DNA of 64,000 bases from Pyrenopolyporus hunteri (GCA_902806595.1 CADCXC010000003.1:2604001-2668000), one strand, 5' to 3'. Positions 45,170 to 58,263 are shown, counted from the stretch's first letter. Made by a program: numbers and translations. The notes: generated by a model from the letters alone, not told the origin.

Positions 45170-45997
45170 ATGGCGTCAAGCGAGCTATTTCAAATTCCTA
45201 TCCCTGCAATCAAGTCCCATCCGGGAGGCAGCATCATCTGTACGTCTCCGAGACCTAAGGTGTATCTCCTTACATGGAACTCGCCGCCGGATAACAGATT
45301 TACGCCGGCCTTCATCACTGCCTTCTTGACCGCACTCGATACGATTGAATTCGTCTATCCCCCGGGCGTCGTCATAACAACTTCATCCATTACCAAGTTC
45401 TACTCCAATGGCCTCGATCTGCAAATTGCCATGTCAGTGCCCGGGTTTTGGGAAAACAGCTTCTACCCGCTGTTTCGCAGACTCTTAACCTACCCCATGC
45501 CGACCATAGCTCTGGTCAATGGCCACGCTTTTGCCGGTGGGTTCATGATAGCCATGCACCACGACTATCGCGTCTTCACCGATACCAAGGGTTACCTGTG
45601 CGTAAACGAGCTCGAATTCGGCGCCCCGCTGCCGCCTCCTTTGAGCTCTATCTTCCGTATTAAGACGACTCCTAACGTCTACCGTAACATCGTGCTCGAA
45701 GCGCGACGGTTTGATGCCAAGAGTGCGTTAGAAGCTGGCTTAGTGGATGCCGTTGGCGAGCTGGATGCAGCTCTGAATTTGATCCAGGAACGGTCATTAC
45801 TCAAGAAGGGGACTACCGGCGTCTACGGAGTATTGAAGGCTGAGATGTATCGCGAGAGTATGGCTTTACTAGATGCTAAGGGGGAAGATGTGATGAGCTT
45901 CCTACAGTATACAGAAGCCGAGAAGAAGAGAAAGGCCGAAGGAGCGAAACGATTCAAGCAACAGAAGGAAGCACAGGCTGCCAAGGCCAAATTGTAA
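45170..45997 (+). CDS. Peroxisomal enoyl-CoA hydratase/isomerase-family protein
   Basis: Single exon, 275 residues, crotonase fold. It most resembles Delta3,Delta2-enoyl-CoA isomerases that reposition double bonds during fatty-acid beta-oxidation. Landmarks are VYLLTWNSPPDNRFTP, the SNGLDL oxyanion segment, ALVNGHAFAGGFMIAMHHDYRV, and NELEFGAPLPP, where the Glu lies at the place of the isomerase acid/base. The C-terminus is a charged helix ending in AKL, a good type 1 peroxisomal targeting signal. The start is preceded by a purine-rich AAAAGGAAAATGG. The isomerase rather than hydratase assignment rests on the single Glu and overall resemblance. Confidence 0.88.
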   Translation: MASSELFQIPIPAIKSHPGGSIICTSPRPKVYLLTWNSPPDNRFTPAFITAFLTALDTIEFVYPPGVVITTSSITKFYSNGLDLQIAMSVPGFWENSFYPLFRRLLTYPMPTIALVNGHAFAGGFMIAMHHDYRVFTDTKGYLCVNELEFGAPLPPPLSSIFRIKTTPNVYRNIVLEARRFDAKSALEAGLVDAVGELDAALNLIQERSLLKKGTTGVYGVLKAEMYRESMALLDAKGEDVMSFLQYTEAEKKRKAEGAKRFKQQKEAQAAKAKL

Positions 45998-46350
45998 GGC
46001 TTTTTAGCTTATATCGTCCGCGAGTTTTGAGGAGAACTTCTTAGGTTGTTGCTCTGCCTCTCAAAGTCCGTTATCGCGCGGACCCGGTGCCGATGGGCTG
46101 CCTATATACCTACATAGGTACCTATTGAGATAAGGAACATGGGGGCATATTCGAAGTGTATGTAGGCGATTGACGTCATGCGTGTGTAAGGAACTCGAGA
46201 TTCTTCGGGTCATCGACATAGTTTAGAGGAACTTCCGGTGTCTTTCCTATATAGGCGGTTCTGTTTAGGCGGTATTACGAATCCGTCGGTGTTTAGTCCT
46301 TCTCAGGCGCATTCCTTTGAACTCTTAGATAAGTCGCAAATCAACTGGCT
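45998..46350. other. Intergenic spacer
   Basis: 353 bp between two same-strand genes with a TACATAGGTACC motif near 46108. Nothing else is recognised. Confidence 0.5.
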
Positions 46351-46629
46351 ATGACTTCAAGGGCGGACCCAGGGGCCACTTCGCAGCGCCCACCCCTTCA
46401 ATATAAGTACCGTCTCCTAATTGGCACTTACCTCGCTATCACATCGTTTTTATTCTACCGCGTCTACCGACAACCATTTTCGCTCGCGATTAAATCCGAG
46501 CAGTACGAAACTATCTTTAAGGGGATGACTCTAGTTGGCGTTATGGGAGGGGCTGCTATGAGTAGGGCAGGGAGGGAGAAATATCGACGATATAGGACAG
46601 GGGACCGCACGCCGACGAGGGAAGGGTAG
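46351..46629 (+). CDS. Small membrane protein, unknown
   Basis: Single exon, 92 residues from the ATG at 46351. A hydrophilic N-terminus is followed by a membrane segment (LLIGTYLAITSFLFYRVY, about residues 21-38). A second hydrophobic stretch (MTLVGVMGGAAM, about 58-69) precedes an Arg-rich tail. This size and plan is common among small mitochondrial or ER membrane proteins in fungi, but no family is recognised. Coding character is plausible rather than proven. Confidence 0.5.
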   Translation: MTSRADPGATSQRPPLQYKYRLLIGTYLAITSFLFYRVYRQPFSLAIKSEQYETIFKGMTLVGVMGGAAMSRAGREKYRRYRTGDRTPTREG

Positions 46630-48930
46630 GGTAGAGTACCTAGGTAGGGGCAATTTAAGATGAGTATCTGGTATATATCTACTTACGTAGCTGTCTTTTG
46701 GACGAAGGTTTCTCACGATTCGATTAAACGTCAAGATAGCAGGGAGCCTTTTGGTGGGGCTTGTTGGTTCTGAGATCGGCACTCATTCAACTCTTGAAAT
46801 ATGAAATATGCCATTATAAAATTGAACAGCCTACTTTGATTTGGCCTTGTGCTGAGTTAACGAGAGGTACTTATCTATATAAAGTTAGGTACCAATGTAG
46901 TTCTTTTTTAGTTACTCGGATTTGTGCGTACAATTTCCCGTCGAAAGAAAGTACCGAAGTTCATATCGTTATCTCTTTCAAATTTTTAACGCAATGGCTT
47001 TGGTGATGGGGCTTGGTTTTATAACAGAACCTTGGTACCCAAATGCCTAGATGACGTATGCCAAATCACTTCATATCTAATTGAATTGCTATGAGCCAAG
47101 TGAAAAAAGAGAAAGGGATAAGAGATGACTGATACGGTGGTTGCCATTATGGCCGGTTTCGGTTCCTTTTTATAATGACTATACGTGTAGGTTGAAGGCG
47201 ATCGCCATACTGTGAGATGGTAGTAGAACTATTGCTTGTACATACATACTTTGCGCACTCAGGTAGGTACTCTATCAGCCCTCCCAAGCAGCCCAAGCAC
47301 ATAGGTGGGCATGTATGCATAGAATCAATATGTATGGTAACCTTGATAAAACAACATCATCTCTTAACTAGAGGATAAGGAAGTTGGATAATTGGCTGCC
47401 AAAGGTTCTATGATCATGCTGTTGGTATCATCCTACCGCCATTGAAATATTACGGAAACTTCGAAAAATGACCGAAAATATTCCTGGAAGAAGATCATGG
47501 AATTTTCAATCGGCAGTGCGGAGTGTTATGGACACTGGTGCTACCATAGTGGACGGAATACTCCGTCGCTATATTTATTAAGTAGGTATCTACCAACCTA
47601 GGCCATTTTTATTAAATACCTCGATGACAATATATCATTCTTAGGAACGAACATGACTTGGAAACAACATATAGATACCTCCATAATATTACGCGATTCA
47701 AATATGTAGGTAGATAGCTACTTAATTCAATATTGAAGGCTGACGGGCTCATAATGCTTACTATAGTAGGACAGACGCCCGCGTGATGCTACGAGTAGAG
47801 TACTACATAGTATGTATATAGGTACCTACATGAGGTAGGTAAATAAAGGGACACGGGCGCGGCGGCTATAGTTTGTCATTGGCGAGACTAGCTGGATGGG
47901 CTTCGGGAGCTACAGGGGCAATGCCATCATCAACTGCAGGTTGTGCAAGTTCCAAGTTGAGAGCCGGGCTTATGACCCCACCAAGTCCATATTCAGACAA
48001 GAGAGTACCCATACCTCCCGCCCCGTGTACAAGGGGGCCCACCTAAAAAGCAGTTAAAGCTACCCGAAGCCTGGGCCCAGCCTTTCTTTTTATGTGTCTT
48101 GGTGCCGTGGTTGTCCAGGGATGGTGGCATGGTGGGGCAATGCACACCTTATGTAAGGTAACTACCCACCTTGGGTACCTGGGTAGGTGCCCATGCAAAT
48201 ACCATTGTTTACCTACGCATCACCTCAGCTCCTTCAATGCCCAAATCCATTGGTTGCCATGGCACATCTCTAGCCTATGAGGTATGTACTCTTTTTACAC
48301 TAGACGTAGCCAACGGAGACAACTCTCCCATCTTTTCTCTTTCTTCGCCGAATCTCCCGCTCATTCTAGCCAACCTGCCTCCCGTACAACGGCAATCCAA
48401 TACATTTCATTGCAATTCGACAGCTCTCATTACATTGCCTAACGTTATATTTCGTTTCTTTCACTAGAACGTTGCCCTATTATGCTTCGGCGTAGGCGGA
48501 AATGCAACTTCGGACTTGCGCAGCTTGCCGCCGCATAATAATCTATCATTCCTCATATTTCATCCCACCGGCCTCGAGTCTTGCATGCACGTCGCTTACG
48601 TCGTCTGGTGTCCCAACGTCAGCATGAAGCCTAGGTCATGACCCCGATCAATTTAGGTAAGGAATTGGTTTGTTTTAAGTATCCCCCGAAAGTTGAATGC
48701 GAAATGCGAGGTGCGATGTGCGGTGTGCGGTGTGATGTGGTCTTGCGTGGTGGGTATTGCTTCGTTGTGCTGCGCTTTGGCATGTAGCTGGAGCACTGGC
48801 CTGTTGGCACGACCGCCTGCCCACCTTCGGCCATAGCATGAATCCCATCATCCGCGCCATACCGGATATTATTTTACTGTGTCAGGCATTGGAATGTTAC
48901 CGAGACTGACAACATCTCTTCTAGCAGATC
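46630..48930. other. Gene-poor region, 2.3 kb
   Basis: AT-rich with TACCTACC/GGTACCTA motifs (47817-47842 and 48170-48190). Short frames (48092-48467, 48631-48860) show no protein-like features; part of this stretch is probably the 5' leader of the following long gene. A CTTCTAG acceptor-like site lies just before 48931, so a leader intron is possible. Confidence 0.5.
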
Positions 48931-51900
48931 ATGACTGCCCCAAAGTCTAACGACGAAGATGATCCATCGGATCCTCGGACCTCTCAGACTTCCCAGACTT
49001 CCCAGACTTCTCAGACTCAGACCCCCCAACCCGGTTCTCCTGCTAAGAAACATACTCCTACTGCTACCCCTGGGACAACGCCAACTCACAAGGCCTCAAC
49101 ACCAGCCAAAGATGGAGCAGCCACCAAGGCCACGCCGGTCGCTGGCCGTCCGCGGGCTGCCACCGCAAAACTCCCCCCTACCCTTCTCGGTGACTTCTTA
49201 CTTGGCCGACCATCCCCAGCCAGGATTGCAGCAGACAGACAAGCGCGGGAAGCGGCACAGGCAAGGCGAAGGAGTTTGGAAATGGTCAAGCATGAAATGC
49301 GCCAGGCGTCGGTGATGCGAATCCAAGCTCCTGGGGGTGTGCATGACCGTGTCAAGAAATGGCAAAAGGCAAATGCTGCAGCGATGGCAAACGCCGATCC
49401 TTTAGCTACCCCGACGGAACCGAGCGAGGTAAACATACAAGTGGACGAGGAGAGCGTAACTGAGGAGGATCGACTGAGGATCAAGTCACGACAGAATATG
49501 CCGCCACCGAAGGTTGTGGTCACGCAGAAGACCGCTGGTAGCGAAACGAAGAAGCAGAATCTCGAGGAGATAAGACTTTCAAATCCGCCCAAGAAGCGGG
49601 TTGTCAGTGATACCAATTGGGTTAAAGACAAGAAAAAGAACCCTGCGAGGAGTCGGTCGCCGAAGTTGAGACCGAATGAGAACTCTGAATGCGCCCTACC
49701 GAAGGATTTCCTAGCACGCACAGCTGCTAATCCCTCCGTCTCTAAAAAGGTCAGAGATTGGGCAAGTCGGGTGGAAATCCCCGATCCACCCCAGGCCAAG
49801 CGCTATAGCGCACCAAAATCATCGAGATCAACTGGTAGTGGGGATGGTATTCGTGTCAGACCTATTCCATCCGAAAGTGATAATGCCAGTGGGAGATCAG
49901 AGCCCACTCGCATCACCACGAGGACGACGAGTTCGTGGGAGTCGAGAGAGCCGGAGGACGATGGCATCCGTGTGAATCCCATCCTGGGCGAGCGAGACAC
50001 AACGAGCGAAATATCAGGTTCCTCTCGAGTTGTGGCCGAATCCTCAAAGTCAAGGGGGGCGAAGGCATATGAGGATGATGGGATTCGCGTGAGAGCTGTT
50101 CCGAGTGGAAGTGACACAGGAAGTGGGAGATCTGGCTCTGTTCGTACTATGGACACTCCCACACCACAAAAGACGCGGGGCCGAGAGCGCAGAGGCGTCA
50201 AGCCAAAGCCGACACAGGAGCAAGTACATCGGAGTGGAACCTCCAAAGCCAAACTACGACCGACTTCCGCCCCTAAATTCCAAGCAAAGGTTTCCTCTGA
50301 CCTCCAGGGGTCGGATGATGCGACCACGGTTCGGGCATCTTCAAGGCATTCGTCAAGACACTTAAGCACTCACAGGGACCCATCGCCATCAGAGCGGATA
50401 GAGGTGATAGAAGGTTCCGAGCCTGACGAATCCGGAGCGCCAGCACGAGTGAGCTCGAAGCAAACGTCTAAAAGGAAACAAAAGCGTGCCAGAAAACCCA
50501 TTCCAAAGGATCACACGGACACATGTACTGTGGCGACGGAAGAGGTATCTGACAGCGAGTCTTGGTCGAGCGATTCGGTGTCAGACATGCCGTTCAGTGC
50601 GCTAGCACAATCCCTGCCGGAAATCCCAGTGGGATATTCTGCATTTAGCGAGCTTGACCTACCTTCGGGATCGAAACGACGAAGTACGAGGCCGAAGACC
50701 AAGAGGCAGCCTAGCTTCAAGGGCGCTACTAACGTCCTAAAAAAGGCGTTAACCGAGGGCAAGAAGATGCTCACTGAGAAGGTCGACCATCCGAAGCCTA
50801 TCGCTAACCAACCGCCTAACATTGAGACATGGCTAAAGGATACTGTTGACCCTTTTGTCGAGTCATCAGCCATACCCGAAACTGAACAGAGGAGGCACAC
50901 CGAGGAAGAATCGGTAGGTGAGAGCAAGACAGAACAATCCACATCCTCCAATTACAAGGCCGCCGACGTGGCAAGCTTATCCGGCGTGAGCACAAACGAA
51001 ACGACGACCGAACTAAAAGAAACTGAGAAGTCCAGGCACACTGAGCCTACGACTCCAACTTCGCCTGCGCTGAAGAGAAGTCGAGCCACCCGGGTTTCTT
51101 CGACCACCTCTAAAGGTGGTAGCAAGAAGGGGTTTAAAGAGAAACTTATAGATGCATTCCGTGGTGAATCCACCGGCCATAACCCTCCGCCTTTGGAATA
51201 TCCGAGTTGCCCCGAAGTGGTAGATCTTGACGAGGATGAAGAAGAACGCCCTGAAAGGCGTCGTTCTTCCGGGGCAAGAAGAAGCTTATCCCCAGATGAC
51301 TATGGCTCATCCCAATCGTCCGAAACGACCCAGCCAGCGCCACCTGCGTACCATAAGCGCAAACCGCCCACTAATGGCTTCCATGAGTTATCCACAATTA
51401 TTTCCGAGCTGGAAACTTACAGTACGATTCACTCGGATCTGTCGTCCATGGTATCGCCTTCAACTTTGACAGAAAATACCGGCCTAACGAGGAGTACGGC
51501 GGTCTCCCGAAGAAGAAGTCATAAGCCCGGGCTTAAGAGACGGCTTACAAAACATTCAGATTTAGTATCGGTTCTTTCACTGCCCAATGATACTTCTGCA
51601 CCCAACCGAACAACCAGCCGCCGTTCAACGCGCAGTATAAGAAGGCCGTCCAACCATCTTGGCGGTGCTACTTTGGATGAACTACTTCTGGAATTTGAAG
51701 ACGACGAGGATCTTTACCGACGGGAGTTAAAGACACTCGTGGATGGAGTAATCCCGGTCCTCCTAACGCAATTCGTAAACAAGAATAGCAGGGCTCGAAG
51801 AGACCTCTTCGGATCCCTCCCTACTAAATACAAGGAGGACACACTGGATAATGCAGTCGTCAACATGGGCGTCGCTCTAGATAACATCAAGAAGCTCCAT

Positions 51901-54690
51901 TACCAGTGTCCCCCGCTTTCTGATATCCATAGACTCCTCCAGTGGTTCGAGTCAGTCTATCCTATTTACAACAATTACCTTGACGTATGGCGTCTGGGCT
52001 TTCAAGGGATCATCGTCAATTTGGCTCCTCGATCACCTGACGATGCGGACTCGCTTATCAATGCAATGCCTCGGAATGAGCAAGGCGATATCCTGGATGA
52101 AGATGGAGATCGTATAGATGTAGCTCACCTTTTAAAGCGCCCCTTAGTCCGTGTTAAATGGATGACAAAATTCATCAAGGTGCGCACTCCAAGCCGCTCC
52201 CCCCAATTATGATCGTGCTAACAAAATTAGGGCTATGGAGCTATTGCAAGAGCAAGAGAGTTCGAGTCCCTCGTTCCTAAATGGGAAGCGCTGCAAGACA
52301 AGGCAAGAAGACGACATAAGGAGGAGAGTGCACGAGTTGTCGACGAGGACGCAAGAAATAGCGATACGTCGCTAACCCGAGACCTAAGGACGTTGGAAGC
52401 TCTGGACAATGTGAGGATCGATCGTTTCCGCCAAGTCCTGGCTAAAGATACCTTCTCTCTAGACTTACGACATTCAAACGGTCAGCGACTAGGATGTCAA
52501 GTCGAACTTATACTTAGAGACAACCAAACATTCAAGTCTGACCCGGGTGACCTCCTCATCAGAGAAGCTGGTAACGGGGGGCGTTCATGGCTTCTTTTCG
52601 CTCCTGTTCTTGGTGGTCGTTATTCTGCCCGAAGGGGAGACAATAAGCGTGAACTAATAGTCATGATCAGGGGTCCCAAGGAAGACTGGTTCGAGCTCTT
52701 ATCCTTGACTGCGGACAGTGAAGGACAGGTACTGGAATGGCTACAAATGCTGGGATGTACTCCAATCCCGCCACCGATTGCGGGACCAGCGCCCTCGGCA
52801 TCACATCCCTTAATTCAGTCTCCGAGATCTATGGCTAACGAGACTCCTTTGGGCGAGAGGAAGCTTCATTTGGCACACACAACCCCATTAACACAGATTA
52901 CTTCTACCAGCCATCAAGAAAGCCGGCCGGCAACCCCTGATACCCCAACTTCCGCGTCCCGAAGCGATGCCTCAACTCCTTCTCCTCAGAGGACTCCAAC
53001 CCAAACCTCATATTCAAAGCCTAGGCATGCAATGCCACCCCCTGCCCCAGAAGACGTGAGTGAAGCTTATGTAGCCTCTCCTGACGATTCTAACCCTCCC
53101 ACGTCCAAGAAATCATCTCCGAATAGCACTCCTTATCGTGAAGATGGAGCGCCACCTCCCCCAGTTCATCGGACATTTAGCGGCAAGAAGGCGCCATTAC
53201 TTTCACCCCCAGCGGATCAAAACCAGTCACGCCTAAAACGTCGTACTTCTTCGCCTCTCAAGCACGAATATCACCCTTCGGATATATCTTCCGAAGGCTC
53301 TACCTCGCCAACGTCTCTCTCGGAAGATGACTCTATCTCAGAAGAATCATCTGACGATGAGCTTGAGGCAGCTGACATACCTGATACTACCCCTGCTATC
53401 AGCATCAAGAAGGACGCCAAAGTTTCCGCGGAGTCTACTATTTCGGATCGCACTGCCGGCGCCGTCCCTTCAGCTTTGTCGCCTGCTGCAGGCTTCCCTA
53501 AAGAAGAAAGCAAGCAACCGGATTATATCATCAGATCCATAGCCTCTATTTCTTACTGGGATAACAAGCATGGACGTTGGCAAGACCTCTGGCCGGACCT
53601 CTGTTCTATCGTCACCACACCAGGCCTTATCGAGGCATATCCGTATCGAAGAGCGCATCCATCTTCGAACAGCTCAGGACAAGAAGAACGACCCTTAATT
53701 GCCCTGGATCTTACCCCCTTGGTCATGCTGAGAAATAGTACAGTTGTCGACTTAGAAATTCGCTCCCCCGTCCTCAGCTATTCCAGGCTCTACTCAAAGA
53801 TCCTCAAGTTTGATTCTTCATTCTTCCGTTTCCGAGTTCAGTCCGTTTCGGAGTGCGAGTCCCTCTATATGGCGGTCCACCGAGCTCGCATGGACAACGC
53901 AAAGTACAAGGCACTTGAGGAGGAGACCCGTGTCAGGGCTTTTGGACAATATAGGAATCCAGAGACCGAAGGTGACGGAAGCAGTCATCGCCGCAGTTGG
54001 TTTGGGCGAAAAAATAGCTACCGTGCCTCCACACGCGCTCCATCGCAATCGGCGGGTAGCGCATCCCAATCGTCGGGCATATCTGCCTCTTCATTTCTAA
54101 GGAAGCTAATGGGCGGTGGCAACCAATCCTTCAACATTGCCATGTCCTCCGTGGATAGGCAATCCCGCTTCGGTGGCGGGGACACTTTGTATACATCGTC
54201 TTCATCGTCAGGCACGCCACCTCGCTCTCCTTCCGTGAGCATTGCGAACAGTGGAAACAGCAAGATGAGCCTCACGACGAATAACCTTAAGATTCGTCTC
54301 CATCTATTAGTATCTGCAAGCAAATGGGAAGACCATGGCAACTGTCTGCTTGAAGTAACAAGACCGGATCGAGGCACAAGACAGAACCTCCGAAAATACC
54401 AGGGAATGGAGAAGCGAATCGTGGTCACGACGATCCCAAAGAAAGAGGCTGACAAACCCGTAGTAGTTCTGGATGTTGTCCTGGGCAGCCAATGTTTCAG
54501 CCAGCTAGGTAGCAGAGGCGTTCTTATCAACGTCTGGGAAGAAGTTAAGGACGAAAGTGGACAGACAGGAGTTGCGCCTCAAGGGGGGAATAGCGGAGGA
54601 AACGTACGCAAATGGTGCTTCCAGTGTTCATCGGTTGCACAGGCAAGGTGGATTTTCGGGCTCGTTACGCAAGAGGTTGTAATAAGTTGA
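48931..54690 (+). CDS. Large DH/PH-like protein (1902 aa), putative Rho GEF or scaffold
   Basis: Two exons (48931-52179 and 52231-54690) are joined by a 51-nt intron (GTGCGC donor, GTGCTAAC branch). The first 900 residues are disordered, Ser/Thr/Arg-rich and acidic, with an SQTSQT tandem near the start and repeated DDGIR(V) boxes. From about residue 925 a helical segment begins (RRELKTLVDGVIPVLL, DIHRLLQWFESVYPIYNNYL) that resembles a Dbl-homology domain and runs across the intron. A PH-like region follows (FRQVLAKDTFSLDLRHSNGQ, WFELLSLTADSEGQVLEWLQ). Later blocks (SYWDNKHGRWQDLWPDLCS, RIVVTTIPKKEADKP) are conserved-looking. The GEF activity is inferred from fold resemblance only. Confidence 0.72.
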
Positions 54691-55213
54691 TTATCGGTTG
54701 ATACCCTTCTCATATGTCAGGGCCTTGCTGTTACTTTTCCCTCACATGTTGTGTTTCATTTTTGCCTTTTTTTTTCCCTTCTCCAGAGATCCTTTTTACA
54801 TCCTTGTATTCGGAAAACACATTGGTGTTCAACTTTACGAGGAATAGGGCGAGGCGTCGGACACATTGCATTAGATGTCTGGGGGGCAGACATAGGGTGG
54901 GCAGAGCATAAATGAGAGAACGAATGGATGGCCATTGGCATGGGTTGTGGGCGGTTTGTTGCATTTGTTGCGTCCTCTCCCCTGTTATATTTCCCCTTGC
55001 CGTATAAATACTAAGAGCTAAGCTATCATGCTACCATGTATGCAGCTCTCCGAGATACATAATTATCGCGTCATTGATTGTAGCTCCTGCCCTTGGCTTT
55101 AGTATGTGTAATATAGCGTCCTTAACATCTATATTCAGCAGAGCATACTCAGAAGCGCCGTTGCAAGCAACGAGATTTGAGCCAATGAACTTAGTACCAC
55201 TGCCCGTATCAAA
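54691..55213. other. Intergenic region (convergent)
   Basis: 3' flanks of two converging genes; T-rich downstream of 54720. No gene is seen. Confidence 0.55.
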
Positions 55214-56134
55214 TTAGTGCAAGTCCCATCCGGAACGAACGACCCTATAAAGAGTAAAGGAAGAATAAGGACCGAAAGTGGTGGGGGTTGAAGCACATAC
55301 TACAACTCCATCGTCGGGGCCTGCGAGCGGTTCGCCGCGCCCCAGCTTCCCCAAGCAGCCACGCATACGGCGGATGAGCTGGGTAGCGTATCCAGGAGCC
55401 GGCGGCTTCGGGGCTGGTATACTGGTGTCGTTGCGCAAAATCACCGGGCGGGGGGAGACCCCTGCCACGCTCTGGATCGCAGCCTTCACGAGCGCCACGT
55501 CGTCCGCGTCCCACGCGGCGCCCATGATCACGGCTACCGGCGGTGTGGCGTACGATCCGGATCCGAGACGGCTGCTTTGCGTAGGGGGCGCAGTGCCACG
55601 GAGGACTAGGGAGGAGAGGATAGGGCGTTAGCCCGGTCCGCGAAGTTGAGTAGGGCGTGGGGAGGGAGAATAGGGGGAGGGAGGAAGAGAGACGAAAGAG
55701 GCAAAAGCGAGAGTTAGGCTGAGTTGGTTTGCTGGTCCCTCTTCTGAGACTGGGATAGCTCTGGATTCAAAGCGTTGATAACGGACGTGGTGTAGAGGGA
55801 TAGAGAGTCGACGGGTGTGGCGTCGTGAGCGATCCCCAATTGTAGTTGCTACTCACCGTAGGGTAACTCGGTGGCTGTTGCTTCACTGCCAAGACAGAAG
55901 AGGATCACTGATTTGCGGCATCGTAAGTATATAAACTGTGGAAAAGAAAAAAAAAGTCCATTCAGGCTCAGACTGGTTTCAGGAATGATCCCGTGAAATC
56001 GTCTTAGTGTGATCGCTTGTGCATGTCGCTTGCTTACCTTCATACTCAGGCTTCAAACCATCGATGACGGTCTTTCCGACGGCTTCCGCCCTACCGCATA
56101 TGACCACCGGGATCCGTTTCAACGAGTCACCCAT
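55214..56134 (-). CDS. Conserved fungal protein, about 180 aa, unknown function
   Basis: Exons 56134-56038, 55907-55857 and 55605-55214 give 179 residues. The N-terminal half starts with a strand-loop-helix (KRIPVVICGRAEAVGKTVID, LKPEYEVILFCLGSEATATELP) reminiscent of a Rossmann-type core. The second part contains LRGTAPPTQSSRLGSGSYA, TPPVAVIMGAAWDADDVALV and GYATQLIRRMRGCLGKL. The order suggests a fungus-specific family whose members usually end soon after the final Val-Val. The first intron (130 nt) uses an acceptor at 55908 that lies beyond a T-rich CACAG at 55936. A further splice near 55294 to 55245 (donor GTATGT) may give a different short C-terminus. Confidence 0.68.
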
Positions 56135-58263
56135 TTTGAGATGAGTGTTTGTAGTAATGGCTTTGGATGTTTTGTTAGCTTGGCGGGATTCATGGCGAAA
56201 ACGTCACAGCGCCCATCAATATATGAACCTCCAAGGCTGATGCGCCGTACTGTCTTTCTGGTGGGGTTTGCCTTCCGAATGGGCTGACGCTTACGAGACA
56301 GGTAGTTGACTCTTGCGCCGTCGGTCCCGAGCGCGCAAAAGCAAGCCAAGGTCGTATACTGTTGAAGGCACACAAACGTAATACACTGATTGGTGCGACC
56401 CTGGGGTTAGGTTGCAGATCTCGCCGAATCTAGAAGACAGGGATCGTACAAAAGGTCTTCCAAGATTCCCAGATTCGGAGCGTACAGGCTTAATCGATTG
56501 GTCCCCCAGCCGTTGGAGCTCTGTCCCGTGTAACTACCTACGCAAGGTAGTTGTTGAAGGTGGTGGCGAGATCATTCACCGCCCGCCATTCTGGTTTTGG
56601 ACCGAGACAAACATGCGCGCCATGCACTCTATCTAATAGGTGGCTACACGTACTCTTAGCTACGAGTATCAAACATACAAGACATACATACTTAAGTACT
56701 TACGTCCGCATATCCCTTGTAACTCGATCAAAAAGGTAATTTCTGCAAATTATATTCAACTGTCGGTAAAGATACAACGCCGATCCTTTTCATGTACGCT
56801 TCGTGGGAATATAAATCGTTCTATACATGTGTGAGTATAAGGAAGACCCAGAAAAGTCCGAAAACTCCTGCCTGTCACTACACGAATCCCGTCGTTCGAG
56901 CTTGCTAACCTCAACTGCGAGATCAACAAAGCCGACCGAGGGACACGGGGCCCGCCTCCCGGCACCAGAGTATCTCCGACGCGCATGTCTCAGATCGAGC
57001 CGAGCAGCACGTTCCAAAAAGGTCCTATAAGATGCCCTTATAAGCAGAAGACTGAGAAAGGGCTTTGGCCTCTTTTTTAAGTGCCCATTTCAGGGGCTAC
57101 GCTGAGCCTATTATTATGAAGCTAACAGAAACGGATTAAACTTGCCTCGGCCAGTTTGATTTCTAGTGCTCTAAGCTTCGTCTCATCCCGGTGGCCAGGC
57201 CCTCTGGACACATCATCGAGAGCAGATGAGCAACTCCAAACTCAGAAAAGCTGTTCTTTAGATTACCCCGAAAGAGGCGTTAACTGAGTGACCTTGGTGC
57301 CCACGATATTGCGACGATACGCCGATACCTATATTATCTAGGCATATGTGTTAAGCACCCGAATAGGCACCCGAACTGCAAGATAGGTATAGTTCTTAGT
57401 TTAGGTAATGTAAGTGATTTGGTTTGACTCCGACTTCGAGTTCAAATTGCTAATCACGGCATTTATATAGGTGCTACTTAGGTAATTTACTACATAGGTA
57501 CCTTGGGTAGGCGGGAAGTCCCCGTCACACGGGGCTAACGGGTCATTCACCTGTAAATAGGTACCTACATATTACTGGGGAGCCCGCCGATGCGTCGAGT
57601 CTTGAGCGCCAAATAGCATCTGAGATAACCTATTAGATTAGGTATTTAGGTACCTAGGTACCTAAGGACTTGAAGACTCACTGACTACCATGTACCTATG
57701 TACCCAGTCTGCGCGTAGGACCTAGGCACGTATGTGTGGATAGGCAGGTAAGTACTATGTACCCAGTGTGGTTCGTGCATATTTTGGGCTTGCCCCAAGC
57801 TGCTGTGTCTCCAGCAAACGCGTCGCAGCACCCCCTGTTTCTCAGCCGTGTAGGTAGGTACCTATCTGGTAGGTAAATATGGAAGGTACATACGTACCTA
57901 GACACAATACAATATAATACACACCACACGTATGTACTACGTACAAGTCAGTACATACACGTAGGGTCAATACCTACATGTACCTCCTAAAAGAGTATCC
58001 GCGCTGCAACCGCCCGTCCATTCTCAATTCATTCGAACATTCCATTTCGTCTTTCTCCCATCTACATCAACTTTTCCTCCCATAAAACCGGATTGCGAAG
58101 AAGACTGCGCATCAACGGTATTGTTCCTGGACATCGCTTGCGGTATTTTAATCAAGAAAACAGGGAGGATCAAAGCCCATTTCCTGTACTCGTATCTTTC
58201 TATCCTCGCCTCTCCCCTTCGACGCCCTCTAGCATCTTTTGGTCGCGTCGCGCACCCGTCACG
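56135..58263. other. Divergent intergenic region, 2.1 kb
   Basis: No supported gene. Many TACCTAGGTA-type motifs lie at 57443-57500, 57635-57665 and 57850-57905, with a T/C-rich probable leader at 58015-58263 for the next gene. Confidence 0.55.
57443..57912. repeat. TACCTAGGTA motif clusters
   Basis: A loose field of GGTACCTAGGTACCTA and AGGTAGGTACCTA copies upstream of the SAP-domain gene. It is the same class as the clusters at 4.4, 6.3, 13.6, 17.0, 26.0, 35.9 and 63.0 kb. Confidence 0.6.
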
